Counted from the first letter of the stretch, positions 24,701 to 33,906 are shown. The stretch: 48,075 nucleotides of DNA from an uncultured Verrucomicrobiota bacterium (GCA_903922605.1 CAIXUG010000054.1:1-48075), one strand, 5' to 3'. The notes: a model not told the origin generated them from the letters alone. Translations and numbers: made by a program.

Positions 24701-26062
24701 ATGAGTGACCTTCTTCTCGTGGGTGGCCGGGTGATTGATCCGGCTTCCGGCTATGACCAGACCGCCGATGTACTGCTGCGCGATGGCCGGGTCGCGGCGA
24801 TCGGTACCGCCATGGCGGGCGAAAATGCCGAGAAGATCGATGTGTCCGGCAAGGTCGTGTGTCCTGGGCTGATCGACCTGCACGTCCATTTCCGGGAGCC
24901 GGGCCAGACCAAGAAGGAGGATATCCTGAGCGGAGCGCAATGCGCCGCCCGGGGCGGCTTCACGACCGTGGTCTGCATGCCCAACACGGCCCCCTCCATC
25001 GACAATGCCGGGACGGTGGCGCTGATTCAGGAACGCGCCCGTGCGGCGGCGGTGAGGGTGGAAATCACCGGGGCCTTGACCAAGGGCATCGCCGGCGAGG
25101 AACTGGCCCCCATCGGTTCGCTGGCCAAGGCCGGCGTCGTCGCGCTCACGGATGATGGCAAGTGCATCCAGAACAACGAGCTGATGCGTCGCGCCTGCGA
25201 ATATGCGCTGATGTTCGGCCTGCCGATCATGGATCACTGCCAGGATTACGGCCTCGTTACCGATGGCGTGATGCATGAGGGGTATTACTCCGCCGTGCTC
25301 GGCTTGCGCGGCTGGCCGTCGGCGGGTGAGGAAATGATCGTGGCGCGCAACATCCTCCTGGCGGAACAGACCGGCACCCACATTCACTGCCAGCATCTCA
25401 GCAGTGCGGGCAGTGTGCGGCTGTTGCGCGAGGCCAAGTCCCGGGGGGTGCCCATCTCCGGTGAGGGCTGTGCCCATCACTTCACCCTGTCGGACGCCTG
25501 CCTGGCGGGCAGCGAGGAATTCTGGAAGGCGGACGGTGCCGAATGGGCAAACCTGTACTTTGGCGACCGCCCGTTGCCGACCTGGCCCGCGTACCACACG
25601 CATTTCAAAATGAACCCGCCCCTGCGGTCGGCGGCAGATGTTGCCGCCATCCGGGACGGAATTGCCGATGGCACGCTGGAGATTATTTCCAGTGACCATG
25701 CGCCGCATACTGAGACAGAAAAAGACGTGGAGTTCGATTATGCACCGTTCGGCATCGTGGGTTTGGAGGTGGAACTGGCGCTCTCCCTGATGAATTTTTA
25801 CCACAACGGGCGGCTGACGCTGCCCCAGTTGCTGGCAAAGCTGACCTGCAATCCGGCGAAGCTGCTCCGCTTCTCCGATGGCCGAGGGGAATTGAAGGTC
25901 GGTAGCGTGGCGGATGTGACGGTGTTCGACCCCGATGTCGAATGGACCAGCCGCCGGGAGGAAACCGCGAGCAAGTCACGCAATAACCCGTTCCACGACT
26001 GGGTGATGAAGGGGAAAACCAGCCTCACCATCGTGGGTGGGAAGGTGGTCTGGAGGGCCTGA
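24701..26062 (+). CDS. pyrC: Dihydroorotase, class I
   Basis: Dihydroorotase closes carbamoyl-aspartate to dihydroorotate in pyrimidine synthesis. The 453-residue enzyme has the metal-binding LIDLHVHFREPGQTKKED, the conserved PNTAPSIDN, an Asp in ALTDDGKCI where other amidohydrolases use a carboxylated Lys, His ligands in MDHCQDYG and HCQHLSSAGS, and the catalytic Asp in ISSDHAPHTETEK. This is the Bacillus/Aquifex-like class I pattern. ATG 24701 is used, since the GTG at 24695 adds only two residues. No carbamoyltransferase gene is next to it. Confidence 0.95.
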   Translation: MSDLLLVGGRVIDPASGYDQTADVLLRDGRVAAIGTAMAGENAEKIDVSGKVVCPGLIDLHVHFREPGQTKKEDILSGAQCAARGGFTTVVCMPNTAPSIDNAGTVALIQERARAAAVRVEITGALTKGIAGEELAPIGSLAKAGVVALTDDGKCIQNNELMRRACEYALMFGLPIMDHCQDYGLVTDGVMHEGYYSAVLGLRGWPSAGEEMIVARNILLAEQTGTHIHCQHLSSAGSVRLLREAKSRGVPISGEGCAHHFTLSDACLAGSEEFWKADGAEWANLYFGDRPLPTWPAYHTHFKMNPPLRSAADVAAIRDGIADGTLEIISSDHAPHTETEKDVEFDYAPFGIVGLEVELALSLMNFYHNGRLTLPQLLAKLTCNPAKLLRFSDGRGELKVGSVADVTVFDPDVEWTSRREETASKSRNNPFHDWVMKGKTSLTIVGGKVVWRA

Positions 26063-26170
26063 AGGAGCGGGAATGCCCGTGGGCTTTCGTTCCATCGCCT
26101 GACTCTTCGCCCGGCGACGGGGATGCGTGGCACGCCATCCCTACCCGAGCTGGTCTGTCGTCCGAACTGA

Positions 26171-26722
26171 TTAAGCCCGGGCGAGTTCCGGGACAAACAG
26201 GCTGTGGTGCAGGGACTGGATCTTGGCCACGGCGGCGGCCAGATCCTCGACCACGAAGTCGTGGTGATCGTCGCCGATCCACGGCGACCGGAGCATGACG
26301 CTGGTGCAACCGGCGATCTGTGCGGCTTTGGCATCCGGCCACTTGTCCGAGATGACGAAGGAACGGTCGAGGTCGAGACTCCACTTGAAGGCCGCTTCCA
26401 AGAACATGCCTGGCTGGGGCTTATGACACGGATGGTCCGTGTCATCGTACGGGCAGAGCATGACGTCATCCAGGGTCAGCTTGCGCCGGAGGACGGCATG
26501 CATGAGGTCCAGCTCGTTGCGGGTCAGCTCGCCCCGCGAGACGGCCGGCTGGTTGGTGGTGGCGATCAATATGAAACCGGCCTGCTTGAGCTGCGTGAGC
26601 AGCGCCGCAGCGGCCGGGTTGATCTTGAACTGCTCCAGCCGCAGGGGCGCGGTTTGGGCACCATGCTGGACCTCGCAGAGATTCAGCACTCCATCGCGCT
26701 CGAAGAACACAGCAGCTTTCAT
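26171..26722 (-). CDS. HAD-IIIA protein, GmhB-like, with altered nucleophile motif
   Basis: This 183-residue protein follows the plan of D-glycero-manno-heptose 1,7-bisphosphate 7-phosphatase: motif I VFFERDGVLN, motif II ATTNQPAVSRG, the CPYDDTDHPCHKPQPGM segment, and motif IV VISDKWPDAKAAQIAG. In motif I the nucleophile Asp (usual DRDGV) is Glu8, and the zinc-binding His and last Cys of the usual CPH...CxC cluster are missing. It may be a degenerate or redirected phosphatase. Start ATG 26722 places motif I at residue 8, as in the family. Confidence 0.82.
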   Translation of the reverse strand: MKAAVFFERDGVLNLCEVQHGAQTAPLRLEQFKINPAAAALLTQLKQAGFILIATTNQPAVSRGELTRNELDLMHAVLRRKLTLDDVMLCPYDDTDHPCHKPQPGMFLEAAFKWSLDLDRSFVISDKWPDAKAAQIAGCTSVMLRSPWIGDDHHDFVVEDLAAAVAKIQSLHHSLFVPELARA

Positions 26723-26891
26723 ATTGGAGATGAGAAGAGCATCTGCTTTGCCAGACGCAGCGGAAATCGTCGGAGTTACGTTATCTCCTCCGATATTTCT
26801 CACCTCCGTTACCTTTGTGGCTCAAGGCACAACGCCAATTTGCAGAAGTGGGAAACGCATCTCCCAGGGCAGGCCAAGAGCCGCCGGAGGC

Positions 26892-27950
26892 CTAATCGTT
26901 GAGGTCTTTGGCCGCTCCGACCCGCAGTTCCATCTCCCGCACGATGGGCAGCACGCGGGCCACAACGTTGGCTTCGGTCTGTCCCAAGAAGGGTTTCAGG
27001 AAGAATTTCACCACGCCAACGGTCTCACCATTACGGTCGTGCAACGGCGCGGTCACGATCTGGTCGTTGTCCGCCTTGCCCAAGTAGCTCTGGTTCTCCG
27101 TGAATGCTTTCAGCTCCGTTTCCTCGGCTTTCATCCCGTTTTCCGTCGCAATTTTGCTGGCAATGACGTGCAGCTCAGGCTGCGCCGTGGTTTTCCCATA
27201 GATGCGAAGGTTCTTCAGCCGTGATTGGTGGGCGATCGTCTCGCGGACAAGGCTCGTGGCCAGTGATTCCAGCGGACGGTACTCCACCTTGGCCTCGCTG
27301 AAGTAGGCGACGGAGTCCGATTTGGTCATGAAGCCCACCTTTCCGAGGAGGAAGGAATTGTCGGTCAGCTCGGGAATGGCCTCCTTGCCGTCGAACCGGA
27401 CCAGGATGCGGTTACCGCTGCAGGTCACGGAAAGCTCATGCCAGACGCCTTTGGTCACGGCCATGGAGTTGCCGATGGGCGCGGACCGTTCGCCATTGAT
27501 GAACTTGTAGAAGCGCACATTGCCGTCCTGGGCATTCGCACGGACCACATAGAAATTCTTCTCGTCCTGCAGGCGGAAGACGACGCCGGCCATCTGCTCC
27601 ACTGCGCCGCCCACAATCTTGAAGCGGGTTGTCAAGGTCAGGTCGCCATAGACATCGCCGTCGTACAGCAGCACCGGGAACCGCTCGTCTGCCGGATCAC
27701 GCGACACCTGTGCCAGCACGGGCAGGCGGTTGGCGGCGGCGGCGTTGGTGCTCCGCGGCTTGAATTCGGTGGGAATGTCATCCAACACGATCTGCCAGTC
27801 GCCTGGCTTGCCGATGCCGGCCCGGAAAGAGCGGAAGCCTTCGGGTGTTTCACCCACCTTGGTCTGGCTGAAATCGAAGGCCCGTTCCGCTGCCTGGGCG
27901 GCAGCAAACCCGAGGATCGTGGACAGGAGGACTGGCAGGCGGAGTCGCAT
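26892..27950 (-). CDS. Secreted protein with concanavalin-like lectin/glucanase fold
   Basis: The 352-residue product has a signal peptide (MRLRLPVLLSTILGFAAAQA, cut near AQA-AE) followed by a beta-sandwich-like part with AGVVFRLQDEKNFYVVRANA and WHELSVTCSGNRILVRFDGK, typical of LamG or DUF1080-type secreted proteins that bind or cut glycans. Residues 240-345 are a separate alpha/beta region (HVIASKIATENGMKAEETEL, ..DRNGETVGVVKFFLK) resembling a PAS/Cache-like sensor fold. ATG 27950 is chosen because it opens a clean signal peptide; longer reading to 28079 does not. Function unknown. Confidence 0.75.
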   Translation of the reverse strand: MRLRLPVLLSTILGFAAAQAAERAFDFSQTKVGETPEGFRSFRAGIGKPGDWQIVLDDIPTEFKPRSTNAAAANRLPVLAQVSRDPADERFPVLLYDGDVYGDLTLTTRFKIVGGAVEQMAGVVFRLQDEKNFYVVRANAQDGNVRFYKFINGERSAPIGNSMAVTKGVWHELSVTCSGNRILVRFDGKEAIPELTDNSFLLGKVGFMTKSDSVAYFSEAKVEYRPLESLATSLVRETIAHQSRLKNLRIYGKTTAQPELHVIASKIATENGMKAEETELKAFTENQSYLGKADNDQIVTAPLHDRNGETVGVVKFFLKPFLGQTEANVVARVLPIVREMELRVGAAKDLND

Positions 27951-28094
27951 GTGTGGGCCAAGGCTAACAGAGGCCCATGCCACAGCAAGAGCGCCCGAAT
28001 GCGGGGAAGTGCCACTTGTGGCAAACCGTGCGGCTGATGGTCCGTGCAGCGATTCCATTTTCCACCGTGCCTGTGCCATGCCTATCGTCCTTGC

Positions 28095-29021
28095 GTGCCA
28101 TCACTTCCCCACCCTGAGGTCATTCTCACGCATGAGAGTGACCTTGACGGACTGGTTGCCGGCCTGCTCTTGAAAAAGCTGGCCCGGCATCTCTTCGCCA
28201 CCGACGTGCCCTTGCAGGCCTGGAACTACCAGGGGTGGAAGAATCGTCCGATGAATGAGCGGTCGGCCTGGGTCACCGACCTGAGCTTTGAGCCACGCCT
28301 GGACCGGCCCAACTGGCTCGTGGTTGACCACCACGCCCTGACCGGCCAGCCCCGGCAGGCCCAGCTCATCCACGACCTGAACCGGTGTGCCGCGCTGCTG
28401 TGCTACGATTTGTGCCGCGAACAGGGACTGGGAACGCCGGCGCTCGACCGGCTCGTCCACCTGACCAACATTGGCGACCTCTGGCTGGCCGATGACCCCG
28501 ATTTTGACCTCGCTTGCGACTACGCCAGCCTGGTGAAGACCTACGGCTTCTGGAATCTCCACGCCGTGATCAAAGGCGAGCCGGAGCGGCTGCTGGATCA
28601 TCCCTTGCTCCAGGTCATGACGACCAAGCGGAGCATCGAGGACCCGATCGGCTACGAATGGAGCCGGGAACATGTGCTGGAAATCAGCCCGGAAGTGGGG
28701 CTGGTTCGCACCACGATCGGCAATACCAACCTGATCGTGCATCAGCTGCTCGAACAGCGCGCCACGCCGTACAAGGTGCTCGCGACTCTTTTCCCCAAGT
28801 CGAACCGCACCATCGTGGTGAGCTTCCGCAGCCAGAACGGGGAGGCCTTGCCGATCGCGACGAAGCTGCAAGGGGGAGGCCACGCAAACGCCGCCGGCAC
28901 CACCCTGCCCAAATCAGTCACCGACCCCGAGATCGCCCTCGACTACCTGCGCCAGGTGCTGAATCCCACGGTGCCGTTGCAGGCGGACTTCAACAGCCCC
29001 TTCGCGGGACTCAAACTCTGA
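28095..29021 (+). CDS. DHH-family phosphoesterase
   Basis: This 308-residue protein opens with VILTHESDLDGLVAGLLLKK (the DHH motif I), has the family tag in LVVDHHALTGQ and the C-terminal DHHA1 glycine motif in LQGGGHANAAG. Family members hydrolyse phosphodiester bonds in short RNA or c-di-nucleotides, with Mn ions. No ATG is in frame before the motif, so GTG at 28095 is the best start; GTG 28044 would extend it by 17. It lies 12 bp before a GNAT gene, likely same operon. Confidence 0.88.
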   Translation: MPSLPHPEVILTHESDLDGLVAGLLLKKLARHLFATDVPLQAWNYQGWKNRPMNERSAWVTDLSFEPRLDRPNWLVVDHHALTGQPRQAQLIHDLNRCAALLCYDLCREQGLGTPALDRLVHLTNIGDLWLADDPDFDLACDYASLVKTYGFWNLHAVIKGEPERLLDHPLLQVMTTKRSIEDPIGYEWSREHVLEISPEVGLVRTTIGNTNLIVHQLLEQRATPYKVLATLFPKSNRTIVVSFRSQNGEALPIATKLQGGGHANAAGTTLPKSVTDPEIALDYLRQVLNPTVPLQADFNSPFAGLKL

Positions 29022-29033
29022 CGGGGAGCGGCG

Positions 29034-29498
29034 ATGCAAATCACGCGGGCCGTTCCGGACGATGCGGCCGATCTTACCCGCATCGCCCAAGCGGCCAAGC
29101 GGCATTGGGGCTATCCCGACGAATGGATCACCCGCTGGGCTCCTACGCTGACGGTCACGCCCGAATTCATCACGGCCCATCCGACGGTGGTGGCCCGCAT
29201 GGAAGCGGACGCGATCGGTTTCGCCGCCCTGACCGGCCTTGGCCGACAGCTCCGGCTGGAGCATCTGTGGGTGCTGCCTGAGTTCATGGGGCGGGGCATC
29301 GGCCGGGGGCTGTTTCAGGAAATTGCCCGGGTTGGTCGTGCTGCCGGTTGGTCATCAGTGCAGGTCATCTCCGATCCTCACGCCGAAGGCTTTTATCTGC
29401 GGCTCGGTGCTCGCCGGGTTGGCGAGCAAATCTCCGATCTGGAGGGCCATCGCCGGGCCTTGCCCGTGTTGCTGGTGAATTTGCCGCCGGCCGGCTAA
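29034..29498 (+). CDS. GNAT-family N-acetyltransferase
   Basis: The 154-residue protein has the family's acetyl-CoA loop LPEFMGRGIGRGLFQEIARV (Q/R-x-x-G-x-G/A as GRGIGRG) and the following alpha-beta (VISDPHAEGFYLRLGARRVG). Substrate unknown; these proteins often act on small amines or protein N-termini. GGGGAG lies 5 bp upstream of the ATG. It sits between a DHH phosphoesterase and a radical SAM gene with gaps of 12 bp each, so the three are probably one transcript. Confidence 0.9.
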   Translation: MQITRAVPDDAADLTRIAQAAKRHWGYPDEWITRWAPTLTVTPEFITAHPTVVARMEADAIGFAALTGLGRQLRLEHLWVLPEFMGRGIGRGLFQEIARVGRAAGWSSVQVISDPHAEGFYLRLGARRVGEQISDLEGHRRALPVLLVNLPPAG

Positions 29499-29510
29499 GG
29501 TTGCCCCGCG

Positions 29511-31172
29511 ATGCCGGACATCCTCCTCGCCACACTCAACGCCAAGTACATCCACGCGGCGTTTGGTCTGCGTTACCTGCTGGCGAACATGGGCGACCTT
29601 CAGTCCCGCACCGCGTTGGTTGAATTCGACATCAACCAGAAGGCTATCGATGTCGCCGAGGTCATCCTCGCGCAGTCGCCAGGCATCCTCGGGCTGGGTG
29701 TCTATATCTGGAACGTCGGGCTGACCACCGAACTGGTCGGCATTCTCAAACGCGCCCGTCCGGAGCTGACGATCATCCTCGGTGGGCCGGAGGTGAGCTT
29801 CGAATGCGACCAGCAGGAGATTGTCCGTCTGGCCGACCATACCATCACTGGCGAGGCCGACCTGAAATTTGCCGAAGTCTGCCGGTCACTGCTGGCAGCC
29901 GGTGCGCAGGCTATGTCCAGTCCCACGGTTTGGCCCAAGGTCATCCCCGCCGAACTCCCCGACCTGACGCGGCTGGAGCTGCCCTACGACCTTTACGACG
30001 AACGCGACGCGGCCCACCGCGTCATTTACGTGGAGGCTTCGCGCGGATGCCCCTTCACCTGCGAATTTTGTCTCTCTTCGCTGGACGTGCCGGTGCGGCA
30101 ATTTCCGCTCGACCGCTTTCTTGCCGCGATGCAGCGGTTGCTCGACCGGGGCGTGCGCCAGTTCAAGTTCGTGGATCGCACCTTCAACCTCCATCTGCCC
30201 ACGAGCACAGCGATCCTGCGCTTCTTCCGGGAACGGTGGGTGCCCGGTCTTTTCGTGCATTTCGAGATGGTGCCGGACCGCCTGCCGGAGGCGCTCCGCG
30301 AGCTGATCGCGCAGTTCCCGCCGGGCGCGCTCCAGTTCGAGGTCGGTATCCAGACCTTCAACCCCGCCGTGGAACAGCTCATCAGCCGACGGCAGAACCA
30401 CGAGCGCCTCGCCGACAACTTCCACTGGCTGCGGGAGCACAGCGGCGTCCATGTCCATGCGGACCTGATTGCCGGACTGCCGGGCGAATCCCTGGACAGT
30501 TTTGCGGCCGGTTTTGACCAGTTGGTCGCGCTGCGGCCACAGGAAATCCAGGTCGGCATCCTGAAGCGGTTGCGAGGCACACCCATCATGCGTCATGACC
30601 GTGAATGGAAAATGGTTTACAGCCCGCAGCCGCCCTACGAGGTGCTGCAAACCCGTCTGCTCGACTTCGCCACGCTCGGTCGGCTTCGGCGCTTCGCGAA
30701 GTTCTGGGACATTTTTGGCAACAGCGGGAATTTTACCGAATCGCTGCCGTTGCTCTGGAACCAAGTCCAAGTAGGACGGGCGGCCCGCCCGTCTTCTGAT
30801 ACCTTTTCGTCTTTGGCCAATCCGGCACCACTGGAAGAAAGAATGGAAGACGGCCGGGCCGCCCGTCCTACTTTTGGGTCGCCTTTTTGGGCCTGTCTGG
30901 CCTTCGGCGACTGGCTCCATGGGCGCGGGGTGAAAACCAGCGGCATCGCGCTCACCCGCCAGTACGAGCTGCTGTGGGACTATTTCACCTCGGCGGCCGC
31001 CTTGGCGCCGGCTGAAACGGCGGCCGTGTTGGCCCGTGATTACGCGCGCGGGGGGCGCACCGACGCACCGGATTTCCTGCGCGCCCATTTGCCGAAGGAG
31101 ACCGCTGGCAGGCCGGATCGGAAGGCGCTGTTGCCCAAACGGCAGGCCCGGCATGCCGCACCGATGGCGTGA
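29511..31172 (+). CDS. B12-binding radical SAM protein (DUF4080 type)
   Basis: The 553-residue protein has an N-terminal cobalamin-binding-like fold ([25 protein letters not shown]) up to about residue 130, then the radical SAM cluster CPFTCEFC (CxxxCxxC) in [19 protein letters not shown], and later [10 protein letters not shown]. It ends in a helical DUF4080-like region. Probably it methylates or rearranges an unreactive carbon; target unknown. About 40 residues at 420-458 are encoded by two inverted palindromic repeats (see 30766-30874), splitting the C-terminal domain in frame with no stop. Confidence 0.88.
   Translation: MPDILLATLNAKYIHAAFGLRYLLANMGDLQSRTALVEFDINQKAIDVAEVILAQSPGILGLGVYIWNVGLTTELVGILKRARPELTIILGGPEVSFECDQQEIVRLADHTITGEADLKFAEVCRSLLAAGAQAMSSPTVWPKVIPAELPDLTRLELPYDLYDERDAAHRVIYVEASRGCPFTCEFCLSSLDVPVRQFPLDRFLAAMQRLLDRGVRQFKFVDRTFNLHLPTSTAILRFFRERWVPGLFVHFEMVPDRLPEALRELIAQFPPGALQFEVGIQTFNPAVEQLISRRQNHERLADNFHWLREHSGVHVHADLIAGLPGESLDSFAAGFDQLVALRPQEIQVGILKRLRGTPIMRHDREWKMVYSPQPPYEVLQTRLLDFATLGRLRRFAKFWDIFGNSGNFTESLPLLWNQVQVGRAARPSSDTFSSLANPAPLEERMEDGRAARPTFGSPFWACLAFGDWLHGRGVKTSGIALTRQYELLWDYFTSAAALAPAETAAVLARDYARGGRTDAPDFLRAHLPKETAGRPDRKALLPKRQARHAAPMA
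30766..30874. repeat. Inverted pair of palindromic repeats inside the radical SAM gene
   Basis: Copy A (30769-30796) has arms GACGGGCG and CGCCCGTC around a 3-base loop; copy B (30841-30874) is in the opposite orientation, with one mismatch in its stem (GACGGCCG). They lie 44 bp apart and share flanks GGAAGAC and CCTACTT. The whole unit reads in frame, adding [11 protein letters not shown] and [13 protein letters not shown] to the protein. The single copy at 21868-21910 belongs to the same family. Confidence 0.85.
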
Positions 31173-31218
31173 CTGAAGCGGTGGATGGTCCGGTACTGCT
31201 AGGCCGGGCGTATCGGAC

Positions 31219-31617
31219 TTATTCTCCCGGTGGGCCACCGGGGCCCAGGTCGAAGAAGAACTGGCCCAAAGTCAGGCCGATAATCCTCAAAAGCATGAGG
31301 CCCAGCCCGGCCGCGACCACCAAGCCCACCAGAAAGGCGGCGAGTTTCAGGTGAGGCCTGACATCGTCGCGTCGTCTCACCAGCAGGGCAGCCAGAGTCC
31401 AAGCCGGCGGCAGCCACAGGAGCCAGATCCCTTGCACCGCCCAAAACGCGGCCAACCCGGAATACCCTTCCGTTCCATGAATTGTCCGGCCGAGCTTCAG
31501 GGCGGTGGCACCGAAGAGCACGCTGAGCGTGACCAGAGTGGTCTGCAACAGGGCCACAAGCACCGTGTTGCGGACCGAGTACGCGACGGTTGCAGGATTG
31601 GCGCGGTCTTTTTTCAT
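31219..31617 (-). CDS. Small four-helix membrane protein
   Basis: This 132-residue protein has hydrophobic segments near residues 18-40, 52-75, 88-105 and 108-122, with charged RRRDDVR in the middle. The end is proline/glycine-rich (DLGPGGPPGE). No family is recognised. It sits alone on the minus strand between the radical SAM and glycosidase genes, with its start facing the + strand gene at 31711 (a divergent promoter region of about 90 bp). Confidence 0.65.
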   Translation of the reverse strand: MKKDRANPATVAYSVRNTVLVALLQTTLVTLSVLFGATALKLGRTIHGTEGYSGLAAFWAVQGIWLLWLPPAWTLAALLVRRRDDVRPHLKLAAFLVGLVVAAGLGLMLLRIIGLTLGQFFFDLGPGGPPGE

Positions 31618-31710
31618 GGCAGTTTGTATTCGGTCCGGTTGATCTGAAGTGGCCCTTCCGCGTAACCGTCAACTTGGACCGTCACCATCCGGTAACCGCA
31701 TGAGAAATCT

Positions 31711-33030
31711 ATGAGCAGCGTCAGCAATTTCTTCGTCCGCCTCGCGAATTTTTTCCTGCTGGCCGTGGTTGCCTCCTGCATGTCTGCCGAGGACCTGACC
31801 CGCGAGGCCGTGCAGGAGAGCACGCTGAAGCCTTACACCGGGCCGAGCCTGCACGAGGTGGATACCAGCAAGCTCACCGGCAAGGTGATGTGCGGCTATC
31901 AGGGCTGGTTCAATGCCGTGGGCGACGGAGCAGAGCGCGGCTGGGTCCACTGGACCAAGCGGGGCGGCCCGCTCGCCCCTGGCAGCGCAAAGATCGACTT
32001 CTGGCCGGATGTCTCGGAGCTCGGCACGGATGAGCGTTTCGCCACGGGTTTCACCAATGCCGCCGGGCAGGTGAAGGAAGTGTTCAGTCCCTACAAGCAG
32101 GCGACTGTGCTGCGGCATTTCGAGTGGATGCGCGACTACGGCATCGATGGGGCCTTTGTGCAGCGCTTCATCACCGACCTGCGCGACGCGCGGGCGCTGC
32201 GGCACAACAACACCGTGCTGGACCATTGCCGCGAGGGGGCGAACCGCAGCGGGCGCGCCTATGCCGTGATGTACGACCTGAGCGGCCTCGGCACCAACCG
32301 CATCCAGGAGGTCATCGACGATTGGAAGGCCTTGCGGACACGAATGTACATCACCGAAGACCCGGCGTACCTGCGGCATCATGGGCATCCACTCGTCGCC
32401 GTGTGGGGCGTGGGCTTCAACGACAACCGCCGCTACACGCTGGAGGATTGCCGTCGGCTGGTGGAGTTCCTGAAAAAGGACGGCTGCTCAGTGATGCTCG
32501 GTGTGCCCACGGGTTTCCGCGAACAGAACCGCGATGCGGTCAAAGATCCCGAACTGCACGATGTTCTGAAGCTCGCCGATGTGATCAGTCCGTGGACTGT
32601 CGGCCGCTATGGCAAACCCGCCGAGGCGGCGCGTCAGGGCGAGAAAGTTTGGCAGCCCGACATCGCGTGGTGCGCGGAGCGAAAGGCCGATTTTCTGCCG
32701 GTGGTGTTTCCGGGGTTTAGTTGGTTCAACATGACGGGACGGCAGTTCGACGCCATCCCGCGCCTAAAGGGCGAGTTCCTGTGGTCGCAGTTCGTCGCGG
32801 CGAAACGGGCCGGGGCCTCGATGATCTACGTGGCGATGTTTGACGAGGTGGACGAGGGCACGGCGATTTTCAAATGCACGAATGACACACCGGTGGGAGA
32901 GGGCGTGAAGTTCCTGAACTACGAGGGCCTGCCCAGCGACTTTTACCTGCGGCTTACCGGTGCCGGCGCCAAGCTGCTGCGCGACGAACTGCCGGTGACG
33001 GACGTACTGCCGGAGGCGCTAGCCCGTTGA
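31711..33030 (+). CDS. GH71/GH99-like secreted lipoprotein
   Basis: The 439-residue product begins with a signal (FFLLAVVASC, lipobox V-A-S-C, lipidation Cys about residue 23). The mature part resembles the glycoside hydrolase family 71/99 group: VMCGYQGWFNA, the barrel segments AVMYDLSGLG and PWTVGRYGKP, FPGFSWFNMTG and the late YVAMFDEVDEGTAIFK. Such enzymes act on alpha-mannan or alpha-1,3-glucan chains; activity in this group is often unproven. It is a plausible outer-surface enzyme for polysaccharide use. Confidence 0.83.
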   Translation: MSSVSNFFVRLANFFLLAVVASCMSAEDLTREAVQESTLKPYTGPSLHEVDTSKLTGKVMCGYQGWFNAVGDGAERGWVHWTKRGGPLAPGSAKIDFWPDVSELGTDERFATGFTNAAGQVKEVFSPYKQATVLRHFEWMRDYGIDGAFVQRFITDLRDARALRHNNTVLDHCREGANRSGRAYAVMYDLSGLGTNRIQEVIDDWKALRTRMYITEDPAYLRHHGHPLVAVWGVGFNDNRRYTLEDCRRLVEFLKKDGCSVMLGVPTGFREQNRDAVKDPELHDVLKLADVISPWTVGRYGKPAEAARQGEKVWQPDIAWCAERKADFLPVVFPGFSWFNMTGRQFDAIPRLKGEFLWSQFVAAKRAGASMIYVAMFDEVDEGTAIFKCTNDTPVGEGVKFLNYEGLPSDFYLRLTGAGAKLLRDELPVTDVLPEALAR

Positions 33031-33048
33031 CACAGTGGCAAAAGCTTC

Positions 33049-33119
33049 AAATTCAAAGCTCAAAGCTCAAAGGAGCGGCTTCGAGGCAGTTCTATTTTTG
33101 AGCTTTGAGCTTTGAATTT
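33049..33119. repeat. 23-bp perfect inverted repeat made of TCAAAGC heptamers
   Basis: Arms at 33049-33071 and 33097-33119 are perfect reverse complements with a 25-base loop. Each arm is built of tandem 7-bp units (TCAAAGC on the left, GCTTTGA on the right). A shorter further GAGCTTTGAATT follows at 33121-33132. Directly after a stop codon, it could work as a terminator or mRNA stabiliser for the glycosidase gene, though no U-tract is obvious. Confidence 0.8.
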
Positions 33120-33183
33120 GGAGCTTTGAATTCTCCCCTGATCCGGCTTGGTGTCGCATCGTTCTCGTCGCTATAACCTAGCC

Positions 33184-33906
33184 ATGCAGTTTGCCACGCT
33201 CCTTGCCGCCGCCGACGCCACGAATGCCGTTGCGGCGGTCGCGGCCTCGGCCCGCCAGGCGACGGCGACCGGCGGTTATGGGCTGGTGTTCTGGTTTCTG
33301 GTGCTGCTTTGCGGGGTGGCCATCGCGGTGATTGCCGAGCGCGTGCTGCTGTACCGGCGCGAGCAGATCGACTCGGCGCAGTTCCTCGCGGGCGTCCGCA
33401 ACGTCATCAAGCGCGACAATGTCCTGGAGGCCCTTTCCATCTGCGACGCCACGCCCGGGCCGGTGGCGCGGATGGTGAAGGCGGCGATCCTGGCCCGCGA
33501 CGGCGGGCGCGAGCGCATCCAGGAGTCGCTGGAGGAAACCGGCTCACAGGAAGTCCCGCGCCTGGAGGCCCGGCTGGCCCTCATCGCGACGCTCGCGCAG
33601 ATCGGACCGCTGATGGGCGTGCTGGGCACATTGCTCGGCTTTGCCGGCGTGTTCCGCGAACTGCGCCGGCCCGACGGGTCGGCCTTTGGCTACGCCGCCC
33701 CGGGGGAAATGTTCGACGGCCTGATGCAGGCGCTCTATTGCGCTGCCCTCGGGGTGGGGCTAGCGATCCTCTGCTACGCGGCATACAACTACCTGGTCAC
33801 CCGGGTGAACGTGCTCGTGGCCGACATGGAGCGGGCGGGCATCGAGGCGGTGAAGCTCGTCAGCGGCGATGGCAACGGCGGGAACGGGAACGGCAAGACG
33901 CCATGA
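33184..33906 (+). CDS. exbB: ExbB/TolQ/MotA-family proton channel protein
   Basis: The 240-residue protein has three predicted membrane helices: residues 34-55 (VFWFLVLLCGVAIAVIAERV), the conserved 130-160 helix (IATLAQIGPLMGVLGTLLGFAG) and 182-205. The second has the family's GPLxGxLGTxxG signature. It would form the proton channel energising TonB-dependent transport together with the next two genes. The glycine/asparagine tail (GNGGNGNGK) is likely disordered. The next gene starts in the ATGA overlap. Confidence 0.9.
   Translation: MQFATLLAAADATNAVAAVAASARQATATGGYGLVFWFLVLLCGVAIAVIAERVLLYRREQIDSAQFLAGVRNVIKRDNVLEALSICDATPGPVARMVKAAILARDGGRERIQESLEETGSQEVPRLEARLALIATLAQIGPLMGVLGTLLGFAGVFRELRRPDGSAFGYAAPGEMFDGLMQALYCAALGVGLAILCYAAYNYLVTRVNVLVADMERAGIEAVKLVSGDGNGGNGNGKTP

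Noticed and set aside
24440-25804. A 454-codon open frame on the minus strand
   Set aside because: It is antisense to pyrC, which has every catalytic motif of dihydroorotase.
27951-28079. N-terminal extension of the lectin-like secreted protein
   Set aside because: The added 43 residues would bury the signal peptide and overlap the promoter region of the divergent DHH gene.
30766-30874. Possibility of a small CRISPR-like array
   Set aside because: Only two copies occur, in inverted orientation, and the units are palindromic with coding read-through; CRISPR needs direct repeats with unique spacers. No cas gene is in the window.
29886-31238. A 450-codon minus-strand open frame
   Set aside because: It is antisense to the radical SAM gene and shows no motif of its own.
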